A stretch of DNA of 64,000 bases from CAVQGZ01 sp963714455 (GTDB taxonomy: Bacteria; Actinomycetota; Actinomycetes; Jiangellales; Jiangellaceae), in the NCBI GenBank assembly GCA_963714455.1, contig CAVQON010000020.1:62001-126000 (forward strand), read 5' to 3'. Under the pieces are notes generated by a model. That model made no database searches. It was not told the DNA's origin and saw only the letters and a program-made list of their open reading frames with translations. Shown here piece by piece: positions 36,597 to 44,971 of the stretch (positions within the stretch are counted from its first letter, which is position 1; the number at the start of each line of letters is the position of its first letter). Both the position numbers and the translations under genes were made by a program.

Positions 36597-37826
36597 TCAC
36601 CGGGGGACGAGGGCGAGCGGGTCGTCCACACTGGGCACGTGCCCCGCCCGAACGGGCGGCAGCAGCAGCAGACCGGCCAGCAAGGCGGTGCGCTGGACCC
36701 ATCCGGGCACGAAGACCCGCTCGTGCTCGGCGTGGGCGCCGTCCCCCACCGCCCCGAGGCCGTCGAGCGTAGGCGCCACCTGGCTGGCGGTGTTGCCGTC
36801 GGACCCCCCGCCCGCGGTCGCCTCGGGCAGCGCAAGCCCCATCTCGGCGGCGACGGCCACGGCCTGGTCGTAGAGCGCGGCGTTCCGCGCGGTGCGCTCC
36901 AGTGGAGGTCGACCCATCCCGCCGTCGACGCTCAGCGACGTGCCCGGGGTGGTCGGTTGCAGGGCCCGGATCGATGCGTCGACCGTCTCGGCGTCCTCGC
37001 TGGTCAGGACACGCACGTCGATCACCGCGCTGCTCTCGGGCGCGATCACGTTGGGCTGGATGCCGCCGGAGACCATGCCCACGTTGACGGTCACACCACG
37101 GTCGTGGTCGTTGAGCGCGAACAGGCGCTGGATCACGCTGGAGAGCTCGAGGATGGCGCTTGCCCCCGCGGTCGGGTCGAGACCCGCATGCGCGGCCTTG
37201 CCGTGGACGGTGACCGTGTAGCGGCCCAGCCCCTTGCGCGCGGTCTTCAGTGCGCCCTGCGAGCCCAACGACGGCTCGAGCACCATCGCGCGGTCGGCTG
37301 CCGCGGCCAGGGCCCGGATGGCTTCTGTCGACTCGCGGCTGCCGATCTCTTCGTCGCTGTTGACGAGCAGCACGGGGGTCACGTCCGGCCGCCGTCCGAC
37401 CTCGGTGAGCAGGTCGAGTGCGGTGAGCACCTGCACGAGCCCGGCCTTCATGTCGTAGGTACCCGGCCCGTGCAGCAGGTCGCCGTCGCGGGTCGGGGGG
37501 CGCTGCGCGGTGGTGCCGCGGGGCCACACCGTGTCGGAGTGCCCGATGAGCAGCTGGAACGGCGCGGGTGGGCCGGGCATGGCGGCGACCAGTGTTCCGC
37601 CGCTTCGGCCCGCACCCGGCAGGCGCAGCGTGCGCGCGCCACGAGCGCTCAGCTCGGCCTCGACATGGTCGAGCACCGGCTGCTGGGCCGCGGGGTCGCT
37701 GGACGGCGACTCCATCTGGGCCAGGGTCGTGAGCTGCGCGACCATCGCCTCGTCGCGGCGGGCGGCCGCGGCGAGCAGCGCGGCAGCGACATCGGTGTCG
37801 AGCGTGGAGGGTGCCGACGGCGCCAT
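36597..37826 (-). CDS. M20 family metallopeptidase (glutamate carboxypeptidase/CPG2-like)
   Basis: A 409-residue di-zinc hydrolase. Candidate ligands and catalytic residues are H96 and D98 (IGHSDTV), D125 (YDMKAG), catalytic E159 and ligand E160 (NSDEEIGS), E184 (LEPS) and H365 (GDGAHAEHE). The lid domain (about 195-305) includes HGKAAHAGLDP. It resembles carboxypeptidase G2 and N-acyl-amino-acid deacylases; no signal peptide is seen, so it is cytoplasmic. ATG 37826 is 8 bases after the flavin reductase stop. The actual substrate is unknown; linkage with an NTPase suggests an amino-acid conjugate pathway. Confidence 0.87.
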   Translation of the reverse strand: MAPSAPSTLDTDVAAALLAAAARRDEAMVAQLTTLAQMESPSSDPAAQQPVLDHVEAELSARGARTLRLPGAGRSGGTLVAAMPGPPAPFQLLIGHSDTVWPRGTTAQRPPTRDGDLLHGPGTYDMKAGLVQVLTALDLLTEVGRRPDVTPVLLVNSDEEIGSRESTEAIRALAAAADRAMVLEPSLGSQGALKTARKGLGRYTVTVHGKAAHAGLDPTAGASAILELSSVIQRLFALNDHDRGVTVNVGMVSGGIQPNVIAPESSAVIDVRVLTSEDAETVDASIRALQPTTPGTSLSVDGGMGRPPLERTARNAALYDQAVAVAAEMGLALPEATAGGGSDGNTASQVAPTLDGLGAVGDGAHAEHERVFVPGWVQRTALLAGLLLLPPVRAGHVPSVDDPLALVPR

Positions 37827-37834
37827 GGGTGCCC

Positions 37835-38449
37835 CTATCGCGAGAATCCCAGGTGGTACGGAAACGAGACGGTGTCGCTCACCGTGGCCACCCGTCCCGG
37901 GTTGATGTAGGCCAGCAGTGGCGAGGCGTGGACGATGTCGGCGTCGTCGACGTCGAAGGTGCGCAGCATCTGCTCGGCGACGTGCGCGGCGACGACTCGT
38001 CCGATGACCATCACGTTCTCGCCGAGGTCGTCGATGATGCGGTCGAGCTCGCACTCCAGGTGCACGCGGCATCCGTCGACCAGCACACCCTCGACCTTCT
38101 TGGCGGCCGTCAGCGGCAGAACCTGCACCGTCGGCTTGGTGCCGTCGGAGGCGCGGGGTGCCGCGGCGAGGCTGGTGTGCAGCAGCATCTGCGGCGTCGG
38201 GTAGCCGACGGTGAAGGCGTCGTTGGCCACCAGGTTCTTGAAGGTGCCGTGGTCGGGGTGGCAGACGAACGCGAAGTAGTTCTGCCAGCTGGCCGGCATC
38301 GCCAGGTGCTTGGGCGCGATGTCCGGCTCACCGTCCGGCTCGATGGTGCCGACGAGAACCAGGGGAGCGAGTACGGGGAAACGTTCCCAGATGGGTGCGT
38401 CCGTGGGCAGGCTCACGTACCGAGTCTTCGTCGTCGCCTCGCCGCTCAT
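37835..38449 (-). CDS. Flavin reductase-like, FMN-binding split-barrel protein
   Basis: A 204-residue protein of the flavin reductase/DIM6-NTAB type. SLPTDAPIWERFPVLAPLVLVGTIEPDGEPDIAPKHLAM opens the split barrel; FAFVCHPDHGTFKNLVANDAFTVGYP matches the FMN-contact region, and RVHLECELDRIIDDLGENVMVIGRVVAA the closing strands. It may reduce FMN or act as an FMN enzyme itself. ATG 38449 has GGAGG upstream, and TAGCGT at 38470-38475 is a plausible -10. It is the first gene of the operon with the M20 peptidase and P-loop NTPase. Confidence 0.8.
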   Translation of the reverse strand: MSGEATTKTRYVSLPTDAPIWERFPVLAPLVLVGTIEPDGEPDIAPKHLAMPASWQNYFAFVCHPDHGTFKNLVANDAFTVGYPTPQMLLHTSLAAAPRASDGTKPTVQVLPLTAAKKVEGVLVDGCRVHLECELDRIIDDLGENVMVIGRVVAAHVAEQMLRTFDVDDADIVHASPLLAYINPGRVATVSDTVSFPYHLGFSR

Positions 38450-38582
38450 GAGGGCCTCCTCGTGCTGACGCTAGTGAGGCAGCGGGCCGTTGGGATCGGG
38501 TCCAAGGTCCCGGGAGAGGGCCTCATCGTTGTCCACAGATTGGGTCGAGGGTCTGGCCGGTGTCGCAGGTACATGGGATGAT

Positions 38583-38598
38583 TCATACATGTGTTCGA
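38583..38598. promoter_or_regulatory. LexA (SOS) box overlapping the HNH gene start
   Basis: TCATACATGTGTTCGA matches the actinobacterial SOS consensus TCGAACANNTGTTCGA at 12 of 14 defined positions; the right half is perfect. It covers the ATG start codon (38589). DUF222/13E12-type genes in mycobacteria are known to include LexA-regulated members. Confidence 0.6.
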
Positions 38599-39950
38599 AC
38601 AACGCGATGGTGGGGACTCCGCCCGCGGCTTCCGGTGTGTCCGCAACGTCGCACGCGCCGTCGATCGCGGCAGACCTGCACGGCGTGCTCGACCGGCTGC
38701 TGTCGGCTGACCTGTCCGGGCTCAGTGCAGACGAGCGCACCCAGCTGGTGACGCGCGTGCTGCGGGCCGAGCACCGGCTGCACGCAGGCGTCCTCGACGC
38801 GGTCGCTGCCTTCGACAGCGCGGACGTCGCGGCGGCGAGCCGGCACCGCACCACGAAGCGGTGGCTCGAGCTGCGCACCCGCGTCTCGGCGGGCACGGCC
38901 GGCCAGCTCACCCGCACCGCCCGGGCCTTGCGCGACCACCTGCCCGACACCCGGGACGCGCTCGCGCGCGGGCGCCTGTCCCCGCAGCACGTGTCGGCGA
39001 TAGTGAGCGTGGTGAGCACGATCGGCGCCGACCATGCGAAGGCCGCCGAGCCGCTGCTGCTCGACCTCGCATCGAGGTTCGAGCCGGCGGTCGTCCGCAA
39101 TGCCGCTGCGCGTATCCATCAGGCGGTCGACCCCGGCGGGGCAGAGCGAGCGATGCGCGACGCCTACGAGCGACGCGGGCTCAAGCTGTCGGTCGCGGGC
39201 AGGTTCGGCTACCTCAACGGCATCTTCGACCTTGAGTCGACCGAGCTGCTTCAGTCCGCGCTCATGCCGTTGATGACGAAGGCGGGAGACGGCGATCGGC
39301 GCAGCACGGGACAGCTGCGTGCCGACGCTTTGCTCGACCTCGCCAAGAGGGGGCTGGACTTCGGGCTGGAGCCGCAGCTGGCCGGAGAGCGTCCGCACGT
39401 GTCGGTGGTCATCGACGAGCAGGCGCTGCGCTCGGGTGTCGGCTCGGCCGACCTGCCGTGGACGGGGGCGGCGGTCCCTGCCGGCGTCGCGCGGCGGTGG
39501 GCGTGCGACGCGGCGGTCACCCCCGTGCTCGCCACGCTGCTGCCGCCGCCGAACGGCGGCGCGAGCCAGCCGTCGAGTGCGGCAGCGGTGCAGATCGGTG
39601 GTGGCTGGCTCCCGATGGACGTCGGCCGGGCCGCGCGCACCGTCACCACCGGTCAGACCAGGGCGCTGCGGGTGCGCGACGGGGGCTGCGTCCACCCGGG
39701 GTGCAGCCGGACGGCCGCCTTCTGCGACGCCCACCACGTCCGCCACTGGGCCGACGGCGGGGCTACGGCGCTGGACAACCTGGTGCTCCTCTGTCGACAC
39801 CACCACCGCACCTTGCATGCGGAGATGTGGGGTCTCACGCCTGATGCGGGGCAGCCCGGGCGCTTCTGGGCCGGCTCGGCGGGGTGGGACAGACCTGCCC
39901 AGACGGCGGCCGACCGGTCACCGCCGATACAGGTGGCGGCCCGCGAGTAG
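38589..39950 (+). CDS. DUF222 and HNH endonuclease domain protein (13E12 repeat family)
   Basis: A 453-residue protein with a helical DUF222 domain (about 25-330) and a C-terminal HNH nuclease domain. The HNH motif shows paired cysteines (GGCVHPGCSRTAAFCDAHHVRHWADGGATALDNLVLLCRHHHRTLH), with catalytic histidine in DAHH and the final HHH. The family is abundant and paralogous in actinobacteria; roles in mobile elements or DNA damage are proposed but unproven. A LexA-like box overlaps its start. The stop is 5 bases from the stop of the converging WD40 gene. Confidence 0.85.
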   Translation: MCSNNAMVGTPPAASGVSATSHAPSIAADLHGVLDRLLSADLSGLSADERTQLVTRVLRAEHRLHAGVLDAVAAFDSADVAAASRHRTTKRWLELRTRVSAGTAGQLTRTARALRDHLPDTRDALARGRLSPQHVSAIVSVVSTIGADHAKAAEPLLLDLASRFEPAVVRNAAARIHQAVDPGGAERAMRDAYERRGLKLSVAGRFGYLNGIFDLESTELLQSALMPLMTKAGDGDRRSTGQLRADALLDLAKRGLDFGLEPQLAGERPHVSVVIDEQALRSGVGSADLPWTGAAVPAGVARRWACDAAVTPVLATLLPPPNGGASQPSSAAAVQIGGGWLPMDVGRAARTVTTGQTRALRVRDGGCVHPGCSRTAAFCDAHHVRHWADGGATALDNLVLLCRHHHRTLHAEMWGLTPDAGQPGRFWAGSAGWDRPAQTAADRSPPIQVAARE

Positions 39951-39955
39951 CCGGG

Positions 39956-42900
39956 CTACTCGTCCACCGCTCCGCTCGGCTCGGCCGGGCAGGGATCGAT
40001 GCCGTAGCGCTGGCACTCCGCGGCCGTGAACGTCCGCGAGACCTTCGCTGCGGCCATCTCGAGCAGCTCGTCGACGTCGAGGGTCCACACCAGGCTCTCG
40101 CCCTCCGCGCTGGTGACGAGACGTCGGCCGTCGTCGCTCACCGCGATGAAGGGAGCCACGTCGGCATCGCCGATCTCGGCCCGCAGTCGACCCGACGTCA
40201 CGTCCCAGACGCGGGCCTTCCCGTCGATGTGGCTGCTGACCACGGTCTCGTCATCCGCCCACACTGCGGTCTCGGCCGCGCCGCCGGTGCCGGCCATCGT
40301 CATCCGTTCCTCGCCTGTCGCAGAGTCCCAGACCCTGGCCGCTCCGTCGGCTCCCGCCGTCAGCAGCCACCGGTCGTCCGGGCTGAATCGCACCGACCCT
40401 CGGCTGAGCGGCTGGTGCGACACGAACAGGCTCTCCTCCTCGGAGGCAACGGGGTAGACGCGCGCCCCCGCAAGACCACTCGATGTCAGTGCCGCGTAGC
40501 GGGTCAGGTCGTGCGACAGCGCGACGCCGTGGCCGCAGTCCATGGTGCCTATCCGCCCGATGACCGTGGCTTCGTCCTCGTGCGACCAGTCGACACTGAG
40601 CACAGCGGCCGGCGCACCACCGACGCAGAAGGAGAGTGCGAGCAGATGCCCGGCGACGTCGATGTCCCCGATCATCACCTTGTCGTCGCGCTCGCGGTGC
40701 CGGACTTCGCCGGTCGCCGCGTCGATGACAGCCACGGTGTCCCGGTACCTGCCTTGCGAGTACGTCCTCAGCTTCCACCCGTAGGTGATGACGAGGCGCG
40801 AGCCGTCGTCGGAGTAGGCCATGCCTGCGACGTGTGTCGCCCCCTCGGGAGGGGCAATCGTGGCCTTCTCAGTTCCGTCGTACAACGACCGCAGCACGAC
40901 TGTCGCCGCTGGCTCGCTACCGTCCTGTGCCGCAGCGGCCAGCACGGTTCCGTCCGGGCTGACCGCGACAGGCCCCCCACCTGGCCAGCGTCCGAGCTCG
41001 GACGCCGCCGCTACCGTCCACACCCGTACTCGACGCTGCGAGTCCGCGACGGCGACGAGCCCGTCGCGGATCTCGATGCCGACGATATCCGCCTGTGTCG
41101 CTCGTACGTTCGTGACGGGAGCCAGTCCGCGCCCGTCAGGCTGCCAGACGTGCACGACCCCGGACGAGTCACCGATGGCCACCTGGTCCGTCGTGCGATC
41201 CACGCTCAGCGCGAGGAGCGGGACGCCGGCGATGCGGACCGAGTCCACCAGGCTGCCGTCGGACGTCCATCGGCGCAGCCAGCCGTCGTCATCCGCGGTG
41301 AGCATCGAGCCGTCGGCCATCTGGTCGACATCCGAGATCGTGCTCGGTCCGGTGACCGCGGGCGCCCAGGCTTGGGTCGCCAGGTCGAGCGACATCACAC
41401 GGGAGTGATCCGTACGCCAGACCACCGAGCCCGTCCGATCGAAACGGACGCGTATGGCAGTGAACTGGAGGGAGCCCGTGACGAGCTGACGTGCAACCCT
41501 CTCACCGGTCACTGTGTCGATCACGCTCAGCCCTTCCGCGGTGGGCTCGTTGTGCGCCGCAACCAGCGAGCCGTCGTCGGTCATGGTCAGGTCCAGCACT
41601 TCGGTGATGAAGCCGGGTCGATCCAGTGATTGCGCGGACAGCAGAAGCGGGCCCCGCATGTCCCAGGTCGTCACACGGTCGACCTCGAGCATCGCCGCCC
41701 ACGCGCCGTCCACCGACGCCACCACGTGGGACGCTGACGATGCCCCCGGCATCACCGTCTCGACCTGACCAGTCACCGCGTCGATCACCCGTGGCTGGTC
41801 GCCGCCGACCAGCACACGGCCATCCGGCAGGAGGGCGACGCTGTCGCCCTTGTCGACGGTGAGCAGGAGCCTGTCGCTGGACACAGCAGTGTGCAGCGCT
41901 GAGACGGCCTGCGGGACCTGGTCGCCACCGAGCCGGCTCGCCTCCATCGCCAGCAGGAGGGCCAGGTCGGTGTCACCGGCCACCTGGCTCGCCGAGGCAG
42001 CGGCCAGGTCGCGCGCCCGCGCCTGGGCGGCGCCGGTCGCGATGACGCCCGCGCGTTGGACGGCCACGACGGCCAGCACGGAGGCCACCAGCGCCACCAC
42101 CGTGGTCGCGGCCACGAGTGACCGCAGCCGCCGCGCCGTGCGACGCTCCGCCACTGCCCGGCGCTCGCGTTCGCGGCGGCCCGAGGACAGGTAGTCCCGT
42201 TCGACATCGGTAATCGACACCGCAGGGGTCCGTGGCCAGTCGTCGTAGGCGGCCAGCCGCGAGCCGCTCATCAGGTACGCCTGGTCGTGCCCGGCGGCTT
42301 GCCACTCGGCGACCTCGTCGTCGAGCAGCCGGGCGAGACGCAAGTCGTCGCGCGACTCCTCGACCCACGAGGCGAGCCGTGGCCACTCTCGGATGAGGGC
42401 CTCGTGGGCCACCTCGACCGTCGCCTCGCCGGTGCCGGGGTGACGGTCGAACGTCAGCAGGCGTGCCCGGTCGAAGGCGTCGATGGCCGCGCCCGATCGC
42501 GGGGCCAGCGACTCCAGCGCCGAGCGGCTCACGCGTTGTCGCACTACGGCGCCGTCCTCGGTGACGGCAACGAGGCGGAGCAGCGACGCCCGTGCAGCGG
42601 CTTGCTCGCCGGGCTCGAGCGCTTGGTACGTCTTCTCGGCCCGCCTCGCCAACGCGCCGCGCAGACCCCCGAGGCGGCGGTACGCCTCCCGGCTGAGGAC
42701 GGGGCCGACATGGTTGTGGCACATCTCGGCGAGCGCATATTCGAACAAGGGCAGCGCGCCGGGCTGGTCGGTCACGTCGGCCACCAGCTCGGCGACCAGC
42801 TCGGGCTCGACGGTGAGACCGACGCGACGGGCAGGGCCGATGGTGGCCTCGGTGATCTCGGACGGGTTCATGGGCGCGACGGTGACCAGGGAGTCGGCCA

Positions 42901-44224
42901 CGTGGGCAGCCAGGAGCGGGTGGGCCAGCAGCCGGTCGGTGAAGTCCGCGCGCACCGTGGCGAGAACGGTGCATTGGGCGGCCGGGTCCTCGGCCACCGA
43001 GACCAGGTTGGTCACGAAGCGCGCCGCCGCCTCGCTGGTGGACTGCGTGATCAGCTCCTCGGCCTGGTCGACCACAAGCAGCACATGCCGGCCCTCGTCG
43101 GGTGCAAGTGCCTGCATCGTGCGCAGGACGTCGAGGTCGTCGGTGTACCAGGCGACGTCCGCCCCGCCGGCATCCCTCGCGGCCTCCCGAAGTGCCTCGA
43201 ACGGGTGGGCCCCGGGCGTCATCGTGACGACCGTCCACGGCGGCGAGCGCCGCAGCAGTCGTGGCACCAGCCCAGCACGTGCAGCCGACGACTTGCCGGT
43301 GCCGCTGGCGCCGACGAGCACGACCAAGGAGTGCCCGTCCACGGCCTGCTCGAGCGCCTCGGCGAGCGCCGATCGACCGAAGAAGTCGTCGGCGTCGGAG
43401 GTCTCGAAGGCGTGCAGGCCCTTGTAGGGGTTGCGACGCGGCTGGTCCAGCTCTGACGGCGCCCCCGTCTGCGGTGCGCCGGCAGGCGCGTCCAGCGTCG
43501 GGTCACGCCGCAGGATGCGTGCGTTCAGGTCGCTGAGCACCGGGTCGGGGTCGGCTCCGAGCGCATCGGCCAGGTGTCGGCGTGCTTCGTCGAAGAGCGC
43601 CAGCGCATCTTCGCCTCGGCCCGAGCGGTACAAGGTCAGCATGAGCGCCGCGCGCAGCCGGGCTCGTCCCGGATGGTCGGCAAGCAGCGGCGTGAGCTCG
43701 GCTGCGAGCGCGGGCGAGTGGGTGAGGGCCTGCTGGGCGTCCACCCTGTCTTCGATGGCCACCAGGCGCCGCTCCCGCAGCCGCTGTCCCTCGGCCTGCA
43801 GAGCCACCTCGTCGGCCATGTCGCCGAACGGTGGGCCGCGCCACAGCCCCAGCGCGCCACTCAGCTCGTCGAGAGCACGGTCGGGCGCCTGCGCGAGCAG
43901 CAGGTGCCCTCGATCAGCGGCGGCGACGAACTCCTCGGCGTCGAGCTCCCCCTCACGCAGAACAAGCCGGTAGCCGGTGGGCCCCGTCTTCACGGCGTCC
44001 TCGCCCAGCACGGCCCGCAACCGGGCGACGTACACCTGCAGCGTCTTGCGGGCGGTGCGCGGCGGGTGCTCCCCCCACACGGCATCGACGAGCCAGTCGG
44101 TGCTCAGCGACTCGCCCACGCGGCTGAGCAGCAGAGCAAGAACGAGCCGCTGCCGGTAGCCCCCGAGGGGCAGGCTGCGGGCGCCGTCGTCCACGCCGAC
44201 GGGGCCGAGCACCCGATACCGCAT
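39956..44224 (-). CDS. BTAD-nSTAND1 NTPase-transmembrane-WD40 regulator
   Basis: A 1422-residue multidomain protein. Residues 1-95 are an OmpR-like winged helix (MRYRVLGPVGVDDG, TLQVYVARLRAVLG); 96-240 a BTAD helical domain; about 265-670 an nSTAND1 NTPase beginning NPYKGLHAFE...DDFFGR, with Walker A GASGTGKSS at 305-313 and Walker B VLLVVDQAEE at 381-390. A hydrophobic helix spans about 702-722. The rest forms WD40-like blades (ARVWDSATGEE, GVVHVWQPDG) ending in ECQRYGIDPCP, a tail common in this class. STAND proteins are ligand-triggered switches. It likely links an outside signal to transcription or cell fate. The ATG has GACGGT 6 bases upstream. Confidence 0.85.
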   Translation of the reverse strand: MRYRVLGPVGVDDGARSLPLGGYRQRLVLALLLSRVGESLSTDWLVDAVWGEHPPRTARKTLQVYVARLRAVLGEDAVKTGPTGYRLVLREGELDAEEFVAAADRGHLLLAQAPDRALDELSGALGLWRGPPFGDMADEVALQAEGQRLRERRLVAIEDRVDAQQALTHSPALAAELTPLLADHPGRARLRAALMLTLYRSGRGEDALALFDEARRHLADALGADPDPVLSDLNARILRRDPTLDAPAGAPQTGAPSELDQPRRNPYKGLHAFETSDADDFFGRSALAEALEQAVDGHSLVVLVGASGTGKSSAARAGLVPRLLRRSPPWTVVTMTPGAHPFEALREAARDAGGADVAWYTDDLDVLRTMQALAPDEGRHVLLVVDQAEELITQSTSEAAARFVTNLVSVAEDPAAQCTVLATVRADFTDRLLAHPLLAAHVADSLVTVAPMNPSEITEATIGPARRVGLTVEPELVAELVADVTDQPGALPLFEYALAEMCHNHVGPVLSREAYRRLGGLRGALARRAEKTYQALEPGEQAAARASLLRLVAVTEDGAVVRQRVSRSALESLAPRSGAAIDAFDRARLLTFDRHPGTGEATVEVAHEALIREWPRLASWVEESRDDLRLARLLDDEVAEWQAAGHDQAYLMSGSRLAAYDDWPRTPAVSITDVERDYLSSGRRERERRAVAERRTARRLRSLVAATTVVALVASVLAVVAVQRAGVIATGAAQARARDLAAASASQVAGDTDLALLLAMEASRLGGDQVPQAVSALHTAVSSDRLLLTVDKGDSVALLPDGRVLVGGDQPRVIDAVTGQVETVMPGASSASHVVASVDGAWAAMLEVDRVTTWDMRGPLLLSAQSLDRPGFITEVLDLTMTDDGSLVAAHNEPTAEGLSVIDTVTGERVARQLVTGSLQFTAIRVRFDRTGSVVWRTDHSRVMSLDLATQAWAPAVTGPSTISDVDQMADGSMLTADDDGWLRRWTSDGSLVDSVRIAGVPLLALSVDRTTDQVAIGDSSGVVHVWQPDGRGLAPVTNVRATQADIVGIEIRDGLVAVADSQRRVRVWTVAAASELGRWPGGGPVAVSPDGTVLAAAAQDGSEPAATVVLRSLYDGTEKATIAPPEGATHVAGMAYSDDGSRLVITYGWKLRTYSQGRYRDTVAVIDAATGEVRHRERDDKVMIGDIDVAGHLLALSFCVGGAPAAVLSVDWSHEDEATVIGRIGTMDCGHGVALSHDLTRYAALTSSGLAGARVYPVASEEESLFVSHQPLSRGSVRFSPDDRWLLTAGADGAARVWDSATGEERMTMAGTGGAAETAVWADDETVVSSHIDGKARVWDVTSGRLRAEIGDADVAPFIAVSDDGRRLVTSAEGESLVWTLDVDELLEMAAAKVSRTFTAAECQRYGIDPCPAEPSGAVDE

Positions 44225-44265
44225 GCCTCCACCGTCCGACCCCCGTGCAGCGCCGCACAGGGTCG

Positions 44266-44856
44266 TCAGTCCCGGGTGGTGCCCGTGAGCAGGTCGAACC
44301 CCTCGGCCAGCAGGAGCGGGTCACGGCTGGCGATGGTGGGAGACATGACCTGCCCATCGGTCAAGGCCCAGACGAATGTCTCGGCTGCGATCTCGTTCGC
44401 CTGACGGTGCCAACGGTCGTCGTGGTTGTTCCAGCTGTCGGCACCGACCAGAACTGTGAAGGTTGCGCGCTGCTCGGCGCTCGTGTGGGTCTGGGTCCAC
44501 GCGTGGGCCAGCTCGTGCAGCAGGAGCCACTGCTCGTGCTCGCGCAGCATCCGGTCCGGGCCGAGCACCACCGTGTCGGCGTCGAAGCAGACAAGGATGG
44601 CGGCGGTCGAGGCGGTGAACCGACCACCGTGGCGCTCGCAGAACGGGTCGTCGGCGTCGAACGTGATCGACGAGACGGCCGGAGCCTCCAGCCCGTGCGT
44701 CGTGAACGATGCCAGCGCGGCATCGACGTGTGAGGCCAGTGCCGGGGTGCCGTCGACCAGCTCGATGGGCGGCCGCTGCCCGCCGGAGGTGAGGCCGACG
44801 ACCAGGGCGGTCACCAGCACGACCATCTCGGCGATCTGACGCGGGATCCTTCTCAC
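44266..44856 (-). CDS. Secreted HExxH metallopeptidase-like protein
   Basis: I cannot name the family. The 196-residue protein has an N-terminal RR then hydrophobic segment (MVVLVTALVVGL, residues 11-22), suggesting export or a membrane anchor. HELAH at 114-118 is a zincin motif, and E155 or E159 in ANEIAAET could be the third ligand. Two cysteines (C73, C90) may pair. GTG 44856 is the start, with poor ribosome-binding signal; ATG 44826 would sit inside the signal segment. It lies 41 bases upstream of the BTAD/WD40 gene on the same strand. It may be a peptidase or an inactive zincin. Confidence 0.65.
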   Translation of the reverse strand: MRRIPRQIAEMVVLVTALVVGLTSGGQRPPIELVDGTPALASHVDAALASFTTHGLEAPAVSSITFDADDPFCERHGGRFTASTAAILVCFDADTVVLGPDRMLREHEQWLLLHELAHAWTQTHTSAEQRATFTVLVGADSWNNHDDRWHRQANEIAAETFVWALTDGQVMSPTIASRDPLLLAEGFDLLTGTTRD

Positions 44857-44959
44857 GCCTCGACCGTCCGGCGGGCCGGCAGAGGTTCGGCTGCGACCGG
44901 CAGCAGCGCGGCTGCACCCGTGCCCGGGTGGCAGGCCCGCATGGTCGCGCGACGGTGAC

Positions 44960-44965
44960 TAGGGT
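44960..44965 (+). promoter_or_regulatory. -10 element of leaderless promoter for the AcuC-like gene
   Basis: TAGGGT lies 6 bases before ATG 44972. It is in the 115-base gap shared with the divergent HExxH gene, which shows no other clear signal. Confidence 0.5.
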
Positions 44966-44971
44966 CAGAGC

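Noticed and set aside
35586..37527. Reading the P-loop NTPase with a 300-residue N-terminal extension
   Set aside because: The extension is an off-frame translation of the M20 peptidase gene. ATG 36585 with GGAGG upstream is the proper start.
38589..39950. HNH gene as an intron-homing or restriction element
   Set aside because: DUF222-HNH is a standalone actinobacterial family. No intron, intein or methyltransferase partner is present.
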